6,620 nt of DNA, from NCBI GenBank assembly GCA_001399705.1, contig LJCR01000126.1, forward strand, positions 1 through 6,620. Reading direction: 5' to 3'. This stretch comes from Kouleothrix aurantiaca. Lineage in GTDB: Bacteria > Chloroflexota > Chloroflexia > Chloroflexales > Roseiflexaceae. A model generated the notes under the pieces. It was not told where the DNA came from. It searched no databases and was given only the letters and a program-made list of their open reading frames with translations. Numbering within the stretch: the first letter of the stretch is position 1; each line of letters begins with the position of its first letter. Below are positions 5,793-6,620 of the stretch, piece after piece. The position numbers and the translations under genes were made by a program.

Positions 5793-6620
5793 ATGCTTGC
5801 GATTCAACTGCTTGGGCCACCCCAGGTGACCCTGAACAACCACATTCTTAGCATCCCGCGCCGCAAAAGCCGCGCGCTATTGTTTTACCTTGCCGCAAAC
5901 CCTTCGCCGGTGCTGCGCGACCAGATTCTGGCGCTGCTCTGGCCCGATCACGACCGCGCCGCCGCCCAGCAGGTGCTGCGCACCACCGTCTACGGCCTGC
6001 GCAAGCAGCTCGGCGACGCACTCATCGCCACCGACGACAGCCTGGCGCTCGCGGCCGATACGACGGTCGATCTGCGGCGCTTCGAGCAGCAGATTGTGAA
6101 CACAAACGGCAACGCCGAAGCGACCGAGCCACTGGCCGCAGCCATGGCGCTGTACCGTGGCGAATTTCTGGCCGGCTTCAGCGTGCCCGACGCCGAAGAG
6201 TTCGAGCAGTGGCTGCTCGGCCTGCGCGAGCGCTGCGTTCAGCTGGCGCTGCGCGGCTACGGCCTGCTGGCGATGCGCTACGAGGCACTGCGCGATTTTG
6301 CAGCCGCGCGCGACGCGCTGGCCCGCGCGATCGAGCTGAACCCGCTGCAGGAAGATCTTCAGCGCGCCGCCATGCGGATCGACTTTTTTGCGGGCGACCG
6401 CGCCGGAGCCATTCGCCGCTACGAACACCTGCGCCGCCTGCTCGACGACGAGCTGGGCGTGCCGCCGCTGGAAGAAACGCGCGCGCTCTACGACGCGATC
6501 ATCACCGATACTATGGCGCCGATGGCGCCCAGCGCGCCGGCCAGCGCGCCTGCCGCTATCGCTCCTGCGCAATCACTACGCCCACAGCCGGCCCGGCTGC
6601 CCCTCACCGGGCCCACCGCC
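5793..6620 (+). CDS. AfsR/SARP-like transcriptional regulator with BTAD domain, 3'-partial
   Basis: The visible 276 residues contain an OmpR-type winged-helix DNA-binding domain (about 1-92: MLAIQLLGPPQVTL, RRKSRALLFYLAANP, DQILALLWPD, LRTTVYGLRKQLG). A bacterial transcriptional activator domain follows (about 93-238), with the hallmarks LYRGEFLAGF at 120-129 and YEHLRRLLDDELGVPPLEETRALYDAI at its end (no single part of that hallmark is unusual for the family). From about 241 a Pro/Ala-rich linker begins and ends in LPLTGPTA at the window edge. Proteins of this layout in Chloroflexota usually continue into an ATPase and TPR sensor region, so the full protein is probably much longer; that part is inference. 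It is likely a cytoplasmic DNA-binding activator whose targets cannot be read here. The ATG at 5793 fits the family start and is probably leaderless. The gene is divergent from pepT, making pepT one candidate target. Confidence 0.9.
   Translation, partial: MLAIQLLGPPQVTLNNHILSIPRRKSRALLFYLAANPSPVLRDQILALLWPDHDRAAAQQVLRTTVYGLRKQLGDALIATDDSLALAADTTVDLRRFEQQIVNTNGNAEATEPLAAAMALYRGEFLAGFSVPDAEEFEQWLLGLRERCVQLALRGYGLLAMRYEALRDFAAARDALARAIELNPLQEDLQRAAMRIDFFAGDRAGAIRRYEHLRRLLDDELGVPPLEETRALYDAIITDTMAPMAPSAPASAPAAIAPAQSLRPQPARLPLTGPTA

Noticed and set aside
5702..5794. A 31-residue N-terminal extension of PepT from ATG 5794
   Set aside because: It has no ribosome site, would overlap the regulator's start codon, includes the predicted pepT promoter and has no counterpart in the family. 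ATG 5701 has AGAGAGG at the right distance.
5877..6572. A 231-codon minus-strand frame opposite the BTAD regulator
   Set aside because: It is antisense to clear BTAD-family sequence, rich in Arg, Gln, Ala and Val, and has no recognisable motif.
1..6620. CRISPR array, tRNA, insertion sequence or defence/toxin-antitoxin system
   Set aside because: No regularly spaced direct repeats, cloverleaf sequence, transposase motifs or known defence domains are visible. The direct similarity between 2-1789 and 1927-3786 is gene duplication.

Overview
The window holds five protein-coding genes at high G+C: two tandem potassium-transporter paralogues, one small membrane protein, a tripeptidase and the start of a large regulator. 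The best guess for the source is a Chloroflexota bacterium (Chloroflexia-like, for example Roseiflexus or Kouleothrix relatives). The reasons are the BTAD-type regulator with a Pro/Ala linker that probably leads to an ATPase module, the extended -10 promoters and the scattered 'CATTCTGA(A/G)CGAAGCG'-style intergenic repeat. This assignment is inference, not proof.

Layout. Bases 2-1789 (+) encode a KimA/KUP-type K+:H+ symporter of the APC superfamily, cut at its 5' end by the window. Bases 1790-1926 are a spacer with a large compound inverted repeat (1826-1891) whose right arm carries a good promoter (TTGTAC-N17-TATGAT). Bases 1927-3786 (+) encode a second, complete KimA paralogue, ended by a textbook intrinsic terminator (3814-3843). 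Bases 3847-4110 (-) encode a small glycine-rich membrane protein that converges on the terminator. Bases 4111-4462 hold no convincing gene other than that gene's leader. They contain a degenerate palindromic repeat (4183-4286) and two hairpins downstream of pepT. Bases 4463-5701 (-) encode tripeptidase PepT with all metal and catalytic residues present. Bases 5702-5792 are a compact divergent promoter region. Bases 5793-6620 (+) encode the N-terminal 276 residues of an AfsR/SARP-like BTAD regulator, probably translated from a leaderless mRNA, running off the window.

How they fit together. The two KimA-like proteins should import K+ with protons for turgor and osmotic adjustment. They keep the same ion-site residues but differ in their loops, so they may be differently tuned copies. 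PepT is a cytoplasmic peptide-scavenging enzyme and has no obvious link to potassium. The regulator shares a 91-bp intergenic region with pepT, and the two promoters' -35 zones coincide, so their transcription is probably mutually influenced. I see no phage, CRISPR, toxin-antitoxin, tRNA or rRNA content and no clearly new multi-gene system. The points worth a second look are regulatory and structural: the inverted repeat and promoter between the paralogues, the shared divergent promoter with a leaderless start, and the repeat element.
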